Source: CAZUFB01 sp048173955 (GTDB taxonomy: Bacteria > Actinomycetota > Coriobacteriia > Coriobacteriales > UMGS124). From it: a stretch of DNA of 64,000 bases. The notes under the pieces are model-generated. The model did not search any database and had not been told where the DNA came from. It saw nothing but the letters and a program-made list of their open reading frames with translations. Within the stretch, counting starts at the first letter, position 1; each line of letters begins with the position of its first letter. The stretch covers positions 1 through 64,000 of the forward strand of contig DBEYOB010000046.1 in the NCBI GenBank assembly GCA_048173955.1. The letters are read 5' to 3'. A program made the position numbers and the translations under genes. This document shows positions 45,178 to 54,073 of this stretch, piece after piece.

Positions 45178-45867
45178 ATGATGACCTCCCGACAGAAACG
45201 CGCCCAGCAGACGCGCGCCAACCTGTTGGAGGTAGGTGCCCGGCTCATTGAGGAGCGGGGGTACGAGAGCGTCTCCATCAAGGACATCGTGGAGGCGGCG
45301 GGTGTGTCGGTCGGCACGTTCTACCATTACTTCGACTCGAAGGGCGTGCTCTACTACGCCTACATCGACCAGTACTTCGTATCGCTGCGGGAGGGCCTGG
45401 TCAACAACATGGACCGTCCGCCTCTCGAGAATCTGGGGCTGTATGTCGACGGCCTGCTCGAGACAATCGAAACGGCGGGGCCTGAGTACGTGTCGCATTG
45501 GTTGAGCCATACGGCCGACGCGGAGTATCACCGGCAGATTGGCTACGAAGGCGATGTGAGCCTTATCCACGCATCGCACATCCGCGACTGCATCGACGCG
45601 TACGTCGAGCGCGGGGTGCTGAGACCCGGTGTGCGTTCGGCGGTGATCGCCGAGACGGTCATGACGTTGTTCTACGGCATCGACGTGCGCTACTGCATGA
45701 GCGGCGGGACGCTCTCGCTTGAGGCGTGGGGTCGCAACATCAAGTCGTTCCTCTACAAGAACATCGTGCCGTTCATGGCGGAGCCGCCTGCGGAGTCTCC
45801 GCACGACTATGACCCCGATGTCTATCTGGACACGGGCGAGGATGGGCCGGGCGTCGCGCAGCCCTGA
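45178..45867 (+). CDS. TetR-family regulator
   Basis: 229 residues. N-terminal TetR HTH ('TRANLLEVGARLIEERGYES', 'IVEAAGVSVGTFYHYFDSKG') and a helical ligand-binding C-terminus with an acidic tail. The ATG at 45178 has GAAAGGA upstream; a second ATG follows at once. It is the third gene of the flavoprotein-cytochrome locus, on the same strand, and is the obvious candidate for its substrate-responsive control. Confidence 0.9.
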   Translation: MMTSRQKRAQQTRANLLEVGARLIEERGYESVSIKDIVEAAGVSVGTFYHYFDSKGVLYYAYIDQYFVSLREGLVNNMDRPPLENLGLYVDGLLETIETAGPEYVSHWLSHTADAEYHRQIGYEGDVSLIHASHIRDCIDAYVERGVLRPGVRSAVIAETVMTLFYGIDVRYCMSGGTLSLEAWGRNIKSFLYKNIVPFMAEPPAESPHDYDPDVYLDTGEDGPGVAQP

Positions 45868-45939
45868 GATGCATGCGGGCCGGCGGGCGATCCACCGGAA
45901 CGGCTGTGCGGGCTGGTGGGCGGCCCGTTGGAAACGGCT

Positions 45940-46057
45940 GTGCGGGCTGACAGGGCGTTCACTTTTCGGAAAACCCTCAAGTTGGGATAGCGCGACCTGC
46001 GGTTTTGTCACCAAACCCTCAGCCTCTTTCAGAAATTAGACAGCTGTCAGCCCGCAC
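45940..46057. repeat. 118-bp inverted-end element, copy 5 (opposite orientation)
   Basis: The complement of this stretch reads through the same core as copies 3 and 4 (TTTCTGAAAGAGGCTGAGGG, CTATCCCAACTTGAGGGTTT) and is exactly 118 bp. It is flanked by CGGCTGTGCGGGCTGGTGGG-type words (45880-45940) and GCCCGCACAGCCG words (46050-46115). The 459-base spacer holds nothing else. Confidence 0.88.
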
Positions 46058-46326
46058 AGCCGTCAGCTCAGCCCGCACGGCCGTTCGGCCCGGCCCGCAC
46101 AGCCGTCAGCCCGGCCCGCCCGACCTCCGGTCTGCAGGTGGGCCATGCGGCCAGCCGTCGCCGGAGGTGCCTCGCCTTCCGGCGGCATTTTCTGGACGGC
46201 AGGGTCTTCAGGGCGGCCCTTATGCCATCATATGGCGCATGGGCGACCCGGCCGCCGCCATCGCTGCCCTGGCGCCCGGATTGTCCTGCTGCACGCGTCC
46301 GCGCACGAGGAGAGGAAGCGACCCCT

Positions 46327-47478
46327 ATGACCGATACGACCGCCGCATCGGAGAGCGCCCCCATGAAGCGCTTCGGTTTCGGCTGCATGCGCCTGCCGGT
46401 GACCGACGAGAACGACCAGACCACGTTCGACATGCCCCAGATCGAGCAGATGGTCGACGAGTTCCTCGCCGCCGGCTTCACCTACTTCGACACCGCCTAC
46501 ATCTACCACGGCCGCGAGGGCGAGAACGCCGTGCGCCGCGCGCTCGTCGAGCGCCACCCGCGCGAGGCGTTCGTGCTGGCCGACAAGCTCCCCACGATGT
46601 CGCTCAAGGAAGAGGGCGACCAGGAGCGCATCTTCGAGGAGCAGCTGGCCAAGTGCGGCGTGGAGTACTTCGACTACTACCTGCTGCACCACCTGGGCGG
46701 CCTGTTCTACAAGAACGCCGCCAAGTTCGACTCCTTCTCGTTCATCCGCCGGCTCAAGGAGGAGGGCAAAGTCCGCAACATCGGCTTCTCCTACCACCAC
46801 GACCCGGCCTTCCTCGACCAGCTGCTGACCGAGCATCCCGAGGTCGACTTCGTGCAGCTGCAGATCAACTACCTCGACTGGGAGGACCCGGCCGTCCAGT
46901 CGCGCGCCTGCTGGGAGATCGCGCGCAAGCACGGCAAGCCGATTGTGGTCATGGAGCCCGTCAAGGGCGGCGGCCTGTCGCAGCTTCCCCCCGAGGCCGT
47001 CGAGCTGCTGCGCGAGGCCGACCCGGACGCCTCGCCCGCGTCGTGGGCCCTGCGCTTCGCGGCCGGCGTCGAGGGCGTGATGATGGTGCTGAGCGGCATG
47101 TCGACCATCGACCAGCTGCGCGACAACGTCGCCACGATGGGCGACTTCAAGCCGCTGACCGACGACGAGCACGCCCTGCTGCGCGCGGTGGCCGACATCG
47201 TGCACAACCAGACGGTCGTGCCCTGCACGGCGTGCCGCTACTGCGTCGACTCCTGCCCCAAGGGCATCGCCATCCCCGAGTACTTCGCGCTGCTCAACGC
47301 TGACAAGCGCATGGTGAGCCAGGGCTTCTCCACGCAGCGCATCTTCTACCGCAACCTCATGAACGCCCACGGCAAGGCGTCGGAGTGCATCGGGTGCCGC
47401 CGCTGCGAGCGTATGTGCCCGCAGGGCATCCACATCCCCGAGGAGCTCAAGAAGGTCGTTGCTGCGTTCGAGGGGTAG
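46327..47478 (+). CDS. Aldo/keto reductase with C-terminal 2x[4Fe-4S]-type ferredoxin domain
   Basis: 383 residues. The N-terminal ~285 form an AKR TIM barrel: catalytic Asp/Tyr in 'FDTAYIYHGRE', Lys in 'LADKLPTMS', His in 'YLLHHLGG', NAD(P)-site strand 'PIVVMEPVKGGGL'. The C-terminus has 'CTACRYCVDSCPKGIAIPEY' and 'CIGCRRCERMCPQGIHI'. The ferredoxin part suggests electrons come from reduced ferredoxin rather than only from NAD(P)H. Start at 46327 follows GGAGAGGAAG. It stands alone, with its own terminator. Confidence 0.92.
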   Translation: MTDTTAASESAPMKRFGFGCMRLPVTDENDQTTFDMPQIEQMVDEFLAAGFTYFDTAYIYHGREGENAVRRALVERHPREAFVLADKLPTMSLKEEGDQERIFEEQLAKCGVEYFDYYLLHHLGGLFYKNAAKFDSFSFIRRLKEEGKVRNIGFSYHHDPAFLDQLLTEHPEVDFVQLQINYLDWEDPAVQSRACWEIARKHGKPIVVMEPVKGGGLSQLPPEAVELLREADPDASPASWALRFAAGVEGVMMVLSGMSTIDQLRDNVATMGDFKPLTDDEHALLRAVADIVHNQTVVPCTACRYCVDSCPKGIAIPEYFALLNADKRMVSQGFSTQRIFYRNLMNAHGKASECIGCRRCERMCPQGIHIPEELKKVVAAFEG

Positions 47479-47561
47479 GAGTGTCGCGGCGACCTGCCCC
47501 CGTCGCTTGCGGACGGGTTGTCGTGACGTCGGGCCGGCATGCGAGATGCCGGGCCGGCATG

Positions 47562-47598
47562 GGGGCGCCCCGAGCTGCGCGGCTTCGGGGCGCCCCTT
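47562..47598 (+). terminator. GC hairpin terminator after aldo/keto reductase
   Basis: GGGGCGCCCCG and CGGGGCGCCCC form an 11-bp stem around 13 bases, followed by TT only. Confidence 0.55.
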
Positions 47599-47638
47599 GC
47601 CGTGCGGGCAAATCGCCCAGTTGTCTGAAAAAATTGCA

Positions 47639-47781
47639 GTTGCGAACGATTGTCGGAGGCTGGAGCGGCCCCGCGCTGCTCTTTTAGGGCCCGAACCGTA
47701 AATTGTCTTTATAGTTCAGCTACTACATCTTTCACTCGTCCGACATCGCCCCCATCGGTGCGATTCGAAATCGTTCGCAAC
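47639..47781. repeat. 13-bp inverted repeat around 117 bases
   Basis: GTTGCGAACGATT at 47639-47651 and its exact complement at 47769-47781 bracket a stretch without genes in the 490-base spacer. Confidence 0.55.
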
Positions 47782-47791
47782 GGTTATTTTT

Positions 47792-47859
47792 TCAGGCATC
47801 CCTGCGTTTCGGATATCTCTACGTCTCAGACATCCTTGTGCTTCAGGCATGTCTATGCC
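47792..47859. repeat. 17-bp imperfect tandem repeat, four units
   Basis: TCAGGCATCCCTGCGTT, TCGGATATCTCTACGTC, TCAGACATCCTTGTGCT and TCAGGCATGTCTATGCC lie end to end, sharing TCrGrYAT at the start of each unit. Confidence 0.7.
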
Positions 47860-47968
47860 TTCCCCTGGGGTACGCCATGCCGGATGGTCTGGACGACTCG
47901 GCGGCTGGCCCGCCGTCCTCGCGGGCGACAGGCCCTCTTCGGTTTGCCTCGCCGCCTGCCCGGGTCTT

Positions 47969-49381
47969 CTACCCCTCGATCGCCCCCGCTTCCAGTAGCG
48001 CCACGAGCTCGCGCGCGACCTCGACGCCGTCGCCCACCACGTTGTAGTCGCTCATGCCGAAGATCGGCGCGTCGGGGTCGGTGTTGACGGCGATCACCGT
48101 CTGTGCGCCGCCGATGCCGGCGAGGTGCTGGATCGCGCCCGACACCCCGACGCTGAGCAGCAACTTGGGCGCCACCGAGCAACCGGTCTGCCCCACCTGG
48201 TGCCAGTACTCGCACCAGCCCGCCTCGACGAGCGGGCGGGTGCACGCCAGCTTGCCGCCGAGCAGGTCGGCCAGGCGCTGCATGAGGGGGAGGTTCTTCT
48301 GCGAGCCGATGCCGCGGCCCACCACCACGAGCGTCTCGGCGTCGGTCACGGTGTCGCGCGCGGAGGTCGCGAACGTCTCGACGACGCGGACGCGCGGATC
48401 GCCGAGGTCGGGGAGGGGCGCCTGCGTCACGGTTCCCCTCCGCGCGGGGTCGGGCGCGGGTGCAGGCAGCACGCCGGGGCGCACCGTGGCCATCTGCGGC
48501 CGGTGGTCGGGGCACACGATGGTCGCCATGAGGTTGCCGCCAAAGGCCGGGCGCGTCTGCTGGAGCAGGCCGGTCGCAGGGTCGATGGCGAGGACGGTGC
48601 AGTCGGCGGTGAGCCCGGTGCGCACGCGGGCGGCCACGCCGGGGGCGAACTCGCGGCCGAAGTCGGTCGCCCCGAACAGCAGGGCGTCGGGCCTGCGCTC
48701 TTCCACGAGGCCGCAGATCCAGGCGGCGAAGGCCTCGGCGTCGTGGCGGGCGAGCCGCTCGTCGCGGCAGAGCAGGACCTCGTCGGCGCCGCAGGCGACG
48801 AGGCGAGAGGCAATCGCGTCGGGTGCGAGATCTGTTGCGGAGACGCCCGCGACATCGGGGGCGGCCGCGGGGACTCCACACCCGCCGTCCGCGCCGCCGG
48901 TCCCCAAGCCGAGCAGCGCCACGAGCCGGCAGCCTTTGGCGTCGGCGAGCTCGCGGCCCTTTCCGAGAAGCTCGAACACCACGGGTGCGGGCTCGGCGCC
49001 GTCCATCTGGGCAAACACCCACACGTCGCGGTAGTCGCCCAGCGAGGGGGCGCCGCACGCAGCACCTTCGGCGCCGCCGGCCTCGGTTCCCGCTCCTTCG
49101 CCGCGCCTCGCCGCCCTCGGCCGCACGATCTCGATTGCCCCAAACGGACAGGTCTCCACGCACATGCCGCACAGGATGCATGCCTCGGTGGGCCGTGCCG
49201 CACGATGCGGTTTCTCCCCCACGAGCTCGATGCCGCCCGACGCGCAGGCGCGCAGGCACTTGCCGCACCCCACGCACTTCGCGGCGTCGATGTGCAGGCC
49301 GGGCGTTTGTGCCGGTATGCTGCCGACCGCCCGCACCGACCTGGCTTCCTGCGCCGCACCCTCCATCTCAATCCCGCTCAT
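47969..49381 (-). CDS. etfA: Electron transfer flavoprotein alpha subunit with N-terminal ferredoxin domain
   Basis: 470 residues. Residues ~30-85 are a 2x[4Fe-4S] ferredoxin (Cys36/39/42/46 in 'CVGCGKCLRAC', Cys68/71/74/78 in 'CILCGMCVETC'). EtfA follows, with the FAD-binding C-terminal domain ('LVVVGRGIGSQKNLPLMQRL', 'VGQTGCSVAPKLLLSVGVSG', 'QHLAGIGGAQTVIAVNTDPD'). EtfAs with such a ferredoxin take part in flavin-based electron bifurcation/confurcation. It overlaps etfB by four bases (ATGA). Confidence 0.93.
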   Translation of the reverse strand: MSGIEMEGAAQEARSVRAVGSIPAQTPGLHIDAAKCVGCGKCLRACASGGIELVGEKPHRAARPTEACILCGMCVETCPFGAIEIVRPRAARRGEGAGTEAGGAEGAACGAPSLGDYRDVWVFAQMDGAEPAPVVFELLGKGRELADAKGCRLVALLGLGTGGADGGCGVPAAAPDVAGVSATDLAPDAIASRLVACGADEVLLCRDERLARHDAEAFAAWICGLVEERRPDALLFGATDFGREFAPGVAARVRTGLTADCTVLAIDPATGLLQQTRPAFGGNLMATIVCPDHRPQMATVRPGVLPAPAPDPARRGTVTQAPLPDLGDPRVRVVETFATSARDTVTDAETLVVVGRGIGSQKNLPLMQRLADLLGGKLACTRPLVEAGWCEYWHQVGQTGCSVAPKLLLSVGVSGAIQHLAGIGGAQTVIAVNTDPDAPIFGMSDYNVVGDGVEVARELVALLEAGAIEG

Positions 49382-50265
49382 CGCGCACCGCCTCTCACGA
49401 TGTCCAGCAATGCCGCCGCCTGCTCGCGGGGCGTGCCTGCCACGACGGTCCCGCCCGCGCCGCGCTCCGGCGTGAACGAGCGGACCACCTGTGTGGGCGA
49501 CCCGGCGAGTCCGATGCGCGCGGGGTCGGCACCTACCTCGGCCGCCGTCTTGACCTCGACCGGGCCCGTCTCGCCGAAGCGCACCCCGGCGATCGAGGGC
49601 ATTCGGGGGATGCAGATGTCCTTTGCCACGGTGATCACGGCGGGCAGCTCCACCTGCACGACCTCCTGGACGCCGTCGGCGCTGCGGCGCAGGAGCAGCG
49701 AGGTCGCGCGGACTTCGGCGACCTCCTCGACGTTGGTGACGCAGGGGACGCCGAGCACGGCCGCGAGCTCGGGGCCGATTTGCGCGGTGTCGCCGTCCAC
49801 GGCCATCTTGCCGCACACGATGAGCGAGACGCCGGCATTCCCGGTGCCCGTCTCCGCGGCATTCGCATTCCCAGCGCCCGCACCGCCGACGCCCTCGCCG
49901 TCGTCATCCACTCCCTCCGCGGCCGGTCGTGCGATCCCGCCGACCTGCTCCACCGCGCAGCTCAGGGCATACGAGGTCGCGAGCGTGTCGGCCCCGGCAA
50001 AGGCGCGGTCCGAGAGCAGAAGGCCCCGGTCGGCCCCGCGGGCCAGGCAGTCGCGCAGCAGGCGCACCGTGTCGGGGATGCCCATCGAGAGGACGGCCAC
50101 CTGCCCGCCGAGCTGCTCCTTGATGCGAATCGCCACTTCGAGCGCCGCAGCGTCGAAGGGGTTCACGACCGACTGGCGCCCGTCGCGCACGATGGTGTTG
50201 GTCACCGGATCCATGCGGACCTCGGTGGTTGAGGGCACCGCCTTGATGCATACCGCGATGTTCAT
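49378..50265 (-). CDS. etfB: Electron transfer flavoprotein beta subunit
   Basis: 295 residues. N-terminal 'MNIAVCIKAVPSTTEVRMDP', 'NPFDAAALEVAIRIKEQLGG', 'LATSYALSCAVEQVGG', AMP/FAD-site strand 'LIVCGKMAVDGDTAQIGPEL', 'ELPAVITVAKDICIPRMPSI'. A 25-residue Gly/Ala/Asp/Asn insert ('EGVDDDGEGVGGAGAGNANA') sits in a surface loop, longer than usual. It starts three bases after the stop of the dehydrogenase and uses that gene's end (TAGGAG) as RBS, so the three genes are co-translated. Confidence 0.93.
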   Translation of the reverse strand: MNIAVCIKAVPSTTEVRMDPVTNTIVRDGRQSVVNPFDAAALEVAIRIKEQLGGQVAVLSMGIPDTVRLLRDCLARGADRGLLLSDRAFAGADTLATSYALSCAVEQVGGIARPAAEGVDDDGEGVGGAGAGNANAAETGTGNAGVSLIVCGKMAVDGDTAQIGPELAAVLGVPCVTNVEEVAEVRATSLLLRRSADGVQEVVQVELPAVITVAKDICIPRMPSIAGVRFGETGPVEVKTAAEVGADPARIGLAGSPTQVVRSFTPERGAGGTVVAGTPREQAAALLDIVRGGAR

Positions 50266-50268
50266 CTC

Positions 50269-51930
50269 CTACGCCTCCTCTCCGGGCTCGTCGAGCAGTT
50301 CTTCGGGAAACAGGTTGCCGCGCCCCAGGATGCCCTGGGGGTCGAGCTGCCGCTTGACGCGCGCCATCTCCCGAACGTGCTTCTCCCCGTACATCGTGGC
50401 GAGGAAGTCGCGCTTGAGCTTGCCCACGCCGTGCTCGGCGGAGACGGCGCCGCCCATCTCGGTCACGGCCTGCGCCCAGCGCGTAAAGAGTTCTTTGCCG
50501 TGCCGGTGCTCTTCGGCGCTGCGCGGCAGCACGTTGACGTGCAGGTGGTTGTTGCCGATGTGCCCCCACACGGCCGTCTGGAGCCCTTCGGCGCGCAGGG
50601 TCGTGCGGTAGAGGCGCACCACGTCGAGCAGGTGCTCGTCGGGGACTGCCATGTCGCTGCCGAGCTTGGTGATGGAGGGGTCCGTCTTGCGGCGCTTGTC
50701 GATGAACATGTTGACGCTCTCGGGGACGGCGTGGCGGAAGAAGCGCTGGCTCTCACGGTCGAGGTCGGTGCGGCCCACCCAGGTGTCCCTCTCGCTGCCG
50801 CCCGCCTGCTCGAGCAGGGCGCCGAGGCGGTAGAGCCCCTCGAGGGCGGCTGCCTCGTCGCGGCACTGCAGCTCAACGTAGATGCAGCATCCCGTTTCGG
50901 GGTCGATGTCGGGCAGGCTGGCAAAGGCGGTGCTCGTCGCTTTCTGTCTGCGCAGGATGGCGAGGGCGTCGTGGTCGAAGTACTCAATCGCCGCGGCCGC
51001 GGGCATGTTGGCCCGCGTCAGCACCGTGAACGCCACCGCTTGGTCCTCAGAGTCGAAGAAGCAGCTCACGCCCCAGATTACCGGGGGCTGCACTGCAAGT
51101 TCGAGTTCGATTTCGGTGATGACGCCGAGCGTGCCGTCGCTGCCGACGAACAGATCGACGGCGTCCATGCCGTCTGCGGCGTAGTAGCCCGAGGCGTTCT
51201 TGGCGCGCGGCATGTCGTAGGTGGGGAGGTCGACGTGGATCCTGCGGCCGCCCTCGGTCTCGAGGTCGAGGGAGCGTCCCCGCGCGCGGACCGCCCCGCG
51301 CCGCAGGTCGAGGAGGTCCCCGTCGGCGAGGGCCACGCGCAGGGCGGTTACGTGCGGGCGCATGGGCCCGAAGCGGTAGCTGCGTGCGCCCGAGGCGTTG
51401 CAGGTCGCCATGCCGCCGATGGTGGCCGAGGTCTCGGTGGGGTCGGTCGGGAAGAAGAAAGTACGCTCGTCCTGGCAAAACGCCTCCCAGGCGGCAAGGC
51501 TCTCGGCGTCCCATCCGGCGGTGCGAACGTTTTTGTCCTCGAGGTCCTTGCGCAGCTGCGCCAGCACGACGCCGGGTTCGACGCGCAGGAAATAGGTGTC
51601 GCAGGGGAGGGCTTCGTGGGCGAGGGGGCCGCCAGCGCCTGCCTGCGAAGCTTCGACGCCCGCCGTCGCCGGGCCGCGCCGCATGCCGAGGCAGCGGTTC
51701 ATCTTCGAGAGGTTCATGGCATGCCCTCCGCGGGGGACCGCCCCGGCGGCCAGGCCGGTCCGCCCGCCCTGCACGGTGACGGGGACGCGCTCGGGCGCGA
51801 GGCGTGCGAGGACCTTGCGCACCTCGCGTTCGCTTCGGGGGAACGAGATGCTCTCCGCCGTACCGACTGTGCGCGACTCGTCCTTGCGGTACTCGTCGAA
51901 CTCCGAGGTGAACGGCTTGATGTCGACCAT
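50269..51930 (-). CDS. GlcD-type FAD-linked dehydrogenase, probable lactate dehydrogenase of an Etf complex
   Basis: 553 residues. FAD_binding_4 (PCMH) domain with 'VPVTVQGGRTGLAAGAVPRG' and 'DPTETSATIGGMATCNASGA', then a GlcD C-terminal domain with 'TAVWGHIGNNHLHVNVLPRS' and 'GGAVSAEHGVGKLKRDFLA' (the His-rich metal/substrate sites of D-lactate/glycolate dehydrogenases). The ATG at 51930 follows GGAAGGACC. With ferredoxin-EtfA and EtfB in one operon it matches the electron-confurcating lactate dehydrogenase of Acetobacterium (LctBCD), which couples lactate oxidation by NAD+ to oxidation of reduced ferredoxin. Another 2-hydroxyacid is possible. Confidence 0.9.
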   Translation of the reverse strand: MVDIKPFTSEFDEYRKDESRTVGTAESISFPRSEREVRKVLARLAPERVPVTVQGGRTGLAAGAVPRGGHAMNLSKMNRCLGMRRGPATAGVEASQAGAGGPLAHEALPCDTYFLRVEPGVVLAQLRKDLEDKNVRTAGWDAESLAAWEAFCQDERTFFFPTDPTETSATIGGMATCNASGARSYRFGPMRPHVTALRVALADGDLLDLRRGAVRARGRSLDLETEGGRRIHVDLPTYDMPRAKNASGYYAADGMDAVDLFVGSDGTLGVITEIELELAVQPPVIWGVSCFFDSEDQAVAFTVLTRANMPAAAAIEYFDHDALAILRRQKATSTAFASLPDIDPETGCCIYVELQCRDEAAALEGLYRLGALLEQAGGSERDTWVGRTDLDRESQRFFRHAVPESVNMFIDKRRKTDPSITKLGSDMAVPDEHLLDVVRLYRTTLRAEGLQTAVWGHIGNNHLHVNVLPRSAEEHRHGKELFTRWAQAVTEMGGAVSAEHGVGKLKRDFLATMYGEKHVREMARVKRQLDPQGILGRGNLFPEELLDEPGEEA

Positions 51931-52201
51931 AAGGGGTCCTTCCGGTCGTGGCGGCGACTGCGGTGCGCGGCGGGTGCGGCCAGCAGCGACCAGTATCGGG
52001 CAGGCCGGTTGCCGGGGTGTTACGGGATGGGCGGGCCCGCGGCTGAAGGTGGCGTGGGGTCGGCGGGAGGCCGGTTCGCTGGCAGAGTGCTCGGTGGCCG
52101 AGCACGGCCTGCGCAAAGACGTGCGGCGCAATCCGACGGAATACGACCTGCTGTCGATCGTGGTGGCGTGCCTCCCGCACCCGGGTGGGTACAATGGCTT
52201 C

Positions 52202-52579
52202 ATGGAGACGATGGCGACGCTTCTGTCGTTCGAGACGTCGGGGCGCGACAAGATGCGGGCGTTGGAGGCGGAGCTCGGCCGTGGGCTGGCCGGCGAGTTC
52301 AGAGGGGCGATGGTGGGCATGTCGAGCTTGGGCGAGGCTGCTATTGACTATGGGTTCGCAAAGGGTCTCGAGCAGGGCATAGAGCAAGGCATGGAAAAAG
52401 GTATAGAGCAAGGCACGAAGCAGGGCGCCCGCCGGGGCGCGGAGCAGGCGACGCTCGCTTCGATCCGCAACCTCATGCGGAGCATGTCGTGGGAGGCGTC
52501 CCGCGCGATGGGGGCCATCGGCGTCCCCGAAGGCGAGCGCGACCGTTACCGCATGCTTCTCGATGCGCCGAGCGAGTAA
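52202..52579 (+). CDS. Small Rpn/PD-(D/E)XK transposase-like C-terminal protein
   Basis: 125 residues. The middle is the charged repeat 'GFAKGLEQGIEQGMEKGIEQ' followed by 'SIRNLMRSMSWEASRAMGAI', 'GVPEGERDRYRML'. This is the tail found in Rpn recombination-promoting nuclease/PDDEXK_2 transposase proteins, whose catalytic N-terminal domain is absent here. It may be a remnant or a small relative. An RBS is weak; the frame is open ~200 codons upstream without a family match. Confidence 0.55.
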   Translation: METMATLLSFETSGRDKMRALEAELGRGLAGEFRGAMVGMSSLGEAAIDYGFAKGLEQGIEQGMEKGIEQGTKQGARRGAEQATLASIRNLMRSMSWEASRAMGAIGVPEGERDRYRMLLDAPSE

Positions 52580-52765
52580 GGTGGTACCGTTTTTCGCGGT
52601 CCCGCTTTGCGCTTGTCGCGTGCCGTGCGGCATTTTTCCCGCCGCGCGCCGGCTGCCGTAGCATATGCCCGAATCGTATTCCCGTTGTAACGCTGTAGCG
52701 CTATTATGCGAAACTACGCATTTTCGCGTAGACGTCCGGCGGATCGAACCGTGAAAGGCACGCGC

Positions 52766-54073
52766 ATGAGCAAGCAGCAACCCATTCTGACTGCGCCTCA
52801 CGAGCAGATTGAGGCGATTCAGCTCGAGGGCATCAAGAAGACCGTCGTCAAGTGCTACGAGAACGTCCCGTTCTACAAGAAGAGCTTCGACGAGGCCGGC
52901 TTCAACCCCTACACGCTGTCTTCTCTCGATGACCTCAAGAAGGCCCCGTTCATCTGCAAGCAGGACCTGCGCGACAACTACCCGTACGGCCTGTTCGCCG
53001 TGCCGCTCTCCGAGGTCAAGGAGATCCACATGTCCTCCGGCACCACCGGCGTGGCGACGGTGGGCGGATACACCCAGCACGACCTCGAGATTTGGGGCGA
53101 TTGTTTCGCCCGTGGCATCGAGTACGCCCACGGCGACGAGAACGACATCTGCCACGTGTGCTACGGTTACGGTCTGTTCACGGGCGGTCTGGGCGCGCAC
53201 TACGGCGGCCTGAGCGCCGGTTGCACCACCATCCCCATGTCGGCGGGCAACACCGAGCGCCAGATCCGCGTGCTCAAGGAGATGGGTTCCACCATCATCT
53301 GCTGCACGCCGAGCTACGCCATGCACATCGCCGACACCGCCCTCGAGATGGGCATCGACCCCGCCAAGGACTTCCACCTGCGCGCCGGCATCCACGGCGC
53401 CGAGCCGTTCAGCGACAACTTCCGCCGCGACCTCGAGCGCAAGCTCAACTACCGGGTGCTCGACGTGTACGGCCTGACCGAGACCATGGGCCCGGGCGTG
53501 GCCATCGAGTGCTGGGAGCAGACGGGCCTGCACCTCGCCGAGGACCACTTCTATGCCGAGATTATCGACCCGGCCACCGGCGAGAACCTGCCCGACGGCG
53601 AGTGGGGCGAGCTCGTGCTGACGAGCGTCGACCGCGAGGCGTGCCCCGTGGTGCGCTACCGCACGCGCGACATCACCCGCATCCTGCCCGGCGAGTGCGC
53701 CTGCGGCCGCACCCACCGCCGCATCGACCGCCTGCACGGCCGCACCGACGACATGCTCATCATCCGCGGCGTCAACGTCTTCCCGAGCCAGATCGAAGAC
53801 GTCGTCAAGACGTTCCCGCAGGTCGCCTCGTGGTACCAGATCGAGCTCGACACCAAGGGCGCGCTCGACACCGTCACGCTCAAGCTCGAGGTCAACCCGG
53901 GCTTCGCGTTCGACGTCATCGGCGCCATCGAGCAGCTGCAGAAGGAGATCAGCGCGGCGCTCAAGAGCGCGCTGTCGGTGGGCATCACCGTGAAGCTCGT
54001 CGAGCCTCACACCATCGCGCGCAGCGAGGGCAAGGCCAAGCGCGTCGTCGACCTGCGAAAGGGGATCAACTAA
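52766..54073 (+). CDS. paaK: Phenylacetate-CoA ligase family acyl-CoA ligase
   Basis: 435 residues, cytosolic. Adenylate-forming motifs: 'EIHMSSGTTGVATVGGYT' (P-loop), 'DVYGLTETMGPGVAIEC', 'YRTRDITRILPGECACGRTH', 'RIDRLHGRTDDMLIIRGVNV', C-terminal PaaK domain. It activates phenylacetate or an indole/aryl-acetate with ATP and CoA. In anaerobes such a ligase followed by an ACT protein often acts on arylacids made from aromatic amino acids. The ATG at 52766 follows GAAAGG. Its stop overlaps the ACT gene (TAATG). Confidence 0.92.
   Translation: MSKQQPILTAPHEQIEAIQLEGIKKTVVKCYENVPFYKKSFDEAGFNPYTLSSLDDLKKAPFICKQDLRDNYPYGLFAVPLSEVKEIHMSSGTTGVATVGGYTQHDLEIWGDCFARGIEYAHGDENDICHVCYGYGLFTGGLGAHYGGLSAGCTTIPMSAGNTERQIRVLKEMGSTIICCTPSYAMHIADTALEMGIDPAKDFHLRAGIHGAEPFSDNFRRDLERKLNYRVLDVYGLTETMGPGVAIECWEQTGLHLAEDHFYAEIIDPATGENLPDGEWGELVLTSVDREACPVVRYRTRDITRILPGECACGRTHRRIDRLHGRTDDMLIIRGVNVFPSQIEDVVKTFPQVASWYQIELDTKGALDTVTLKLEVNPGFAFDVIGAIEQLQKEISAALKSALSVGITVKLVEPHTIARSEGKAKRVVDLRKGIN

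Noticed and set aside
52202..52579. Treating the small EQG-repeat protein as an intact transposase
   Set aside because: The catalytic PD-(D/E)XK part is missing and no terminal repeats are seen; only the tail motif is present.
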